Made by a program: the position numbers and the translations under genes
Notes under the pieces: model-generated
Told to the model about the DNA's origin: nothing
What the model saw: only the letters and a program-made list of their open reading frames with translations
Databases searched by the model: none
Part shown: positions 6,209-8,498 of the stretch, piece by piece
How positions within the stretch are numbered: the stretch's first letter is position 1
Layout: each line of letters begins with the position of its first letter
Assembly (NCBI GenBank): GCA_031284185.1
Contig: JAITAJ010000031.1
Span: forward strand, 1 to 8,498
Direction of reading: 5' to 3'
DNA: 8,498 nt
From: Accumulibacter sp.
Lineage (GTDB): Bacteria; Pseudomonadota; Gammaproteobacteria; Burkholderiales; Rhodocyclaceae

Positions 6209-7042
6209 CTATCGCCAGAACAGCGGAAACTCCGGTATCGCCTCCCGGGTGAAGAAACCGCTCACCAGCGTGAGGTATTCCGGGAGAACGCCGTCGCGGG
6301 TCCATTTCAGTTCGATGCGCAACAGCTCGGACGAGGTCTTGCCGATGTCGAAGCCGAACGATTCGAGCGAGGGCCGGGTCTTTTCGGGAGCGATGCAGGG
6401 TTTTTTTTCGATGCGGGCGCAGCCGCCGCGCGGGCAGACATGGCAGGTGCCTGCGAAGAACGCCCGGCTGGCGGGATATCGTTTCTCCAGTTCCAGCAGT
6501 TTGCCGTCCAGACCGCGGCGAACGTCCTCCATCATGGCGACGACCGTTTTCTTGCATTTGTCCAGACCCCGGTTCCGCTCGATCGTATCCTCATCGAAAA
6601 CCACCTTGGTTCCGATGATGTGGGCCGTCTCGAAAGGGGAAATGTAGTCCTCGGTATCGAACTCGAATGGAGGGCACGACCAGCAGGCGTCGTACCTGCC
6701 GCATGCCTTGCAATATCCCATGAACCGTTCCGCGTCGCGGAAATACCTGACGTAATCCGCCAGCGCTATCGTTGCCGTGGAATGGTCGACGCTGTACATT
6801 GGTTTCATTTTCTCGCGAGTGCGTTCAAGAATTTCCCTCTTGAGCCTGGACGTGTCGCCGCGCTCAAAGCCTTCTTTCATGGTTTCGTACCATACACCCT
6901 TGTTGGCCTCGATGCGCGTCATATCGAGCCGGTGTCCGGGCCGCGCAAGGCCGCTTGCGTCGCCGCGCCCGGTGGTATAGGCGCGAATCAGCCCAGCCCA
7001 GTCATAGGTAGCGCTCAGAAGGTGTTTGTGCGCGGTCTGCAT
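6209..7042 (-). CDS. DUF2284 predicted metal-binding protein
   Basis: A 277-residue cytoplasmic protein with no signal peptide or membrane helix. Two cysteine clusters mark the family: C111-x2-C114-x5-C120-x2-C123 followed by PPF, and C200-x2-C203-x4-C208-x7-C216 (TCHVCPRGGC, then KKPC), after which comes the family's P-S-L-E-S-F-G-F-D segment (224-232). These cysteines could bind an Fe-S cluster or another metal; the biochemical function of the family is not established. The first 40 residues look unlike the rest, so the true start may be ATG at 6922 (MTRIEANKG). Neither start has a clear ribosome binding site. The gene runs in the same direction as the B12 operon but lies upstream of its promoter, with a possible terminator between, so co-regulation is not shown. 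DUF2284 proteins are frequent in anaerobes. Confidence 0.85.
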   Translation of the reverse strand: MQTAHKHLLSATYDWAGLIRAYTTGRGDASGLARPGHRLDMTRIEANKGVWYETMKEGFERGDTSRLKREILERTREKMKPMYSVDHSTATIALADYVRYFRDAERFMGYCKACGRYDACWSCPPFEFDTEDYISPFETAHIIGTKVVFDEDTIERNRGLDKCKKTVVAMMEDVRRGLDGKLLELEKRYPASRAFFAGTCHVCPRGGCARIEKKPCIAPEKTRPSLESFGFDIGKTSSELLRIELKWTRDGVLPEYLTLVSGFFTREAIPEFPLFWR

Positions 7043-7141
7043 TTCCGACAGGGTGAATTTTTGAAGGGTGCCCGGGTTGGCTCGCGGAAGGCCACGGTTT
7101 CCGCCTCGGCCTTATCGGGCGCGTTCCGATTGGTGATGCCC

Positions 7142-7276
7142 GGTTTGTCGCGGCGTTTTGGCCCCTTGCCGGAGTGGGCGCGGAAGCGCTTGCGCCGGGG
7201 CGATGCGGCGCAACTGGAAGTCTGGGCGGATGCCGTGCTGGAAGTGGCGAGTCTGGAGGAGGTGCTGGGCGCGCCG
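7142..7276 (+). pseudogene. C-terminal remnant of a DUF4351-like protein
   Basis: The plus strand encodes R-R-F-G-P-L-P-E-W-A (7151-7180), then AAQLEVWADAVLEVASLEEVL (7205-7267). This is the typical ending of DUF4351 domains (RRFG-x-LP-x-W, then QLE-x-W-x-x-x-x-L-x-A-x-SLEE-x), found at the C-terminus of Rpn-like transposase/nuclease-related proteins. No start codon, ribosome binding site or N-terminal domain can be seen upstream, and the frame runs on through the tandem repeats beyond. It is therefore read as a degraded fragment. The assignment is from pattern memory. Confidence 0.55.
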
Positions 7277-7380
7277 CAAGCTCATCTGTCTTCTATCTTC
7301 TGTCCTCTATCCTCTGAAACTATCTTCTGTCCTCTCTCCTCTGAAACTATCTTCTGTCCTCTATCCTCTGAAACTGTCTT
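7270..7380 (-). repeat. 27-bp tandem repeat, three copies, plus dispersed-repeat end
   Basis: Three contiguous 27-bp units occupy 7294-7320, 7321-7347 and 7348-7374, with one A-to-C difference in the middle copy. A partial unit follows to about 7385. On the minus strand the unit is purine-rich (GAGGACAGAAGATAG-like). The left end, 7270-7293, reads GAAGACAGATGAG then CTTGCGGCGC on the minus strand. That matches the repeats at 8451-8475 on the plus strand, so the two sites are inverted relatives. The array lies inside the end of the EamA reading frame. Confidence 0.9.
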
Positions 7381-8292
7381 CTGAACCCGGGCCGGCAGAA
7401 CCACCGTCGCCACCGCGCCGAGAATGCAGGCCATACCGGCCCATTCGGCCCGGCTGAGCTGTTCGTCCAGCAACAGTATGCCGCCCGCGACGCCGATGAG
7501 CGGGACGATGAGCGAGGAAAGCGAGGATACCGCCACCGGCAGGTGGCGGACGATGCTGTACCAGGCCCATGTGCAGAACATCAGCGAAACGAAGACGTTG
7601 TAGAGCACCGCGAAAAGCGGCCAGAAACTCAGGTGCCACCAGGGCGAGATGTCCTCGAACAGCGTGAAAGGCAGCGACATCGCGCCGCCCAGGAGCATCA
7701 GCCAGCCGGAAAAGGTGAGGGTCGGCATGACCACCGGGAAGCGCTTGATCGACACCAGGCCCAAGGCCCAGACGAAGGCCGCGCCGACCATCAGCGCGAC
7801 ACCCCACGGCGCGCCGGCGATGCTCGCCAGTTCGGCGCCCATCATGGCGGACACTCCCGCCGTGCCGAGCAGCATTCCGGCGAGCCGCCGCAAGGTGAGC
7901 GGATTGCCGAGCCACAGCGCCGACAGGAGGATGCTCCACATCGGCATGGTGTAGGCCAGCAGCGCCGCGCGGCCCGAGGGCAGGAGCAGGATGCCGTAGA
8001 TCGACAATATGTTCCAGCCCGTGATGTTGGTGATGGCAAGCAGGATGAGCACCGGCCATTTTCCCTTGGGCGGCCGCAAGGGTTGCCGCATGAGGCACGC
8101 GATCAGCATCAGTCCGGCGCCGCTCGCCAGCGCGGTGAAGGCGCGGAAACCCACCGGCGGAATTTCCCGCAGCGCCACCTTCATCACCTGCCAGTTCAGA
8201 CCCCAGACCAGGGCGACGCAAAGCATCAGGATCAACATGCGGGGAGAAAAACCGGCGTCGTCGTCGCCCGCCGGGGCATTTCCTGTGGGCAT
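7282..8292 (-). CDS. EamA/DMT-superfamily permease with repeat-derived tail
   Basis: A 336-residue inner-membrane protein with about ten hydrophobic helices in two EamA halves. The first half begins near residue 18 with LALVWGLNW-like (VALVWGLNWQVMKVALREIPP). The second half begins near 160 (GVALMVGAAFVWALGLVSIKR) and contains the late VSSLSSLIVPLIGVAGGILLLDE motif typical of the family. Such proteins export or exchange metabolites or amino acids; the substrate cannot be told from sequence. The family part ends near residue 302. Residues 303-336 are the product of the 27-bp repeats (V-S-E-D/E-R-G-Q-K-I three times), so the original stop was apparently lost by repeat insertion. The start at 8292 has GGCGGAAAA about 10-16 nt upstream. 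It is separated by about 240 nt from the DUF2284 gene and shows no link to B12. Confidence 0.9.
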   Translation of the reverse strand: MPTGNAPAGDDDAGFSPRMLILMLCVALVWGLNWQVMKVALREIPPVGFRAFTALASGAGLMLIACLMRQPLRPPKGKWPVLILLAITNITGWNILSIYGILLLPSGRAALLAYTMPMWSILLSALWLGNPLTLRRLAGMLLGTAGVSAMMGAELASIAGAPWGVALMVGAAFVWALGLVSIKRFPVVMPTLTFSGWLMLLGGAMSLPFTLFEDISPWWHLSFWPLFAVLYNVFVSLMFCTWAWYSIVRHLPVAVSSLSSLIVPLIGVAGGILLLDEQLSRAEWAGMACILGAVATVVLPARVQKTVSEDRGQKIVSEERGQKIVSEDRGQKIEDR

Positions 8293-8324
8293 TGCGAATG
8301 TTTTCCGCCTATCCAGAAGGCGCC

Positions 8325-8353
8325 ATCATCCCGGAAAAGCGGTCTGGCGGCAA
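8325..8353 (-). promoter_or_regulatory. tentative EamA promoter
   Basis: TTGCCG (8348-8353) and GATGAT (8325-8330) on the minus strand are 17 nt apart and each matches consensus at four of six positions. They lie just upstream of the EamA start, between it and the right-edge repeats. GC-rich DNA gives such matches by chance, so support is slight. Confidence 0.25.
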
Positions 8354-8360
8354 CTATCAG

Positions 8361-8498
8361 GGGACAGGAAACAGAGGACAGAAGTTTGAGAAGACAGAGG
8401 ACAGATGAGTTTGCGGCGCTTCGCGCCGTTCAGAGGACAGCGATTTGAGAAGACAGAAGACAGATGAGTTTGCGGCGCTTCGCGCCGTTCAGAGGACG
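8361..8498 (+). repeat. 59-bp-period repeats with internal hairpin
   Basis: Two nearly identical 55-bp blocks (8385-8439 and 8444-8498) recur with a 59-bp period and differ at two positions; a partial, looser copy precedes them (8361-8384). Each block has a purine-rich GAGAAGACAGA-GGACAGATGAG-like half and a hairpin half CGGCGC-TTC-GCGCCG (8414-8428 and 8473-8487). The array reaches the window edge and probably continues. The combination resembles dispersed REP-like elements; no coding function is seen. Confidence 0.85.

Noticed and set aside
7294..7374. CRISPR array
   Set aside because: The 27-bp units are directly contiguous with no spacers between them, and no cas genes are present.
6440..7384. 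Whole plus-strand 314-codon frame
   Set aside because: Its first two thirds are antisense to the DUF2284 gene; only the short DUF4351-like part (7142-7276) is meaningful.

Overview
The window comes from a GC-rich, probably Gram-negative proteobacterium. It looks like an anaerobic or facultative lineage; the repeat style and gene families recall Betaproteobacteria such as Rhodocyclaceae, but that placement is inference with low confidence. All large genes but one small unit lie on the minus strand, so transcription runs mainly from right to left.

The core is a cobalamin (B12)-riboswitch operon. A sigma70-like promoter (about 6111-6140) feeds a clear B12 aptamer (5941-6100). A leader of about 155 nt follows, then four closely packed genes: a CcsA/ResC-like membrane protein (5021-5785), a ResB/CcsB-like membrane protein (4204-5016), a lipoprotein substrate-binding protein (3105-4223) and a BtuC/FecCD permease (2065-3108). 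Spacings are 4 nt, a 20-nt overlap and an ATGA overlap. A BtuD/FecE-type ATPase with a long C-terminal domain (186-1400) completes the ABC importer. It is separated from the permease by an oppositely oriented two-gene unit: a 60-residue protein (1493-1675) and a DUF2335-type membrane protein (1641-2018). The ATPase therefore probably needs its own promoter; a candidate with phased direct repeats lies at 1426-1470.

The most unusual point is the pairing of System II cytochrome-c-biogenesis-like proteins (normally heme handling) with a corrinoid importer under a B12 riboswitch. The CcsA-like member keeps several tryptophans of the heme-binding WWD motif but lacks its D-P-K-E-T segment and the C-terminal LHSY-type histidine. 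A role in moving, holding or reducing a corrinoid or another tetrapyrrole is a hypothesis.

Upstream of the operon is a DUF2284 predicted metal-binding protein with many cysteines (6209-7042), ending at a possible weak terminator. Further right is an EamA/DMT-family permease (7282-8292). Its 3' end runs through three 27-bp tandem repeats that add an in-frame repeated tail. Related repeats (59-bp period with a strong hairpin) lie at the right edge in the opposite orientation, so the EamA gene sits between inverted copies of one repeat family, next to a degraded DUF4351-like fragment (7142-7276). At the left edge a further minus-strand gene may start at position 20 and leave the window.
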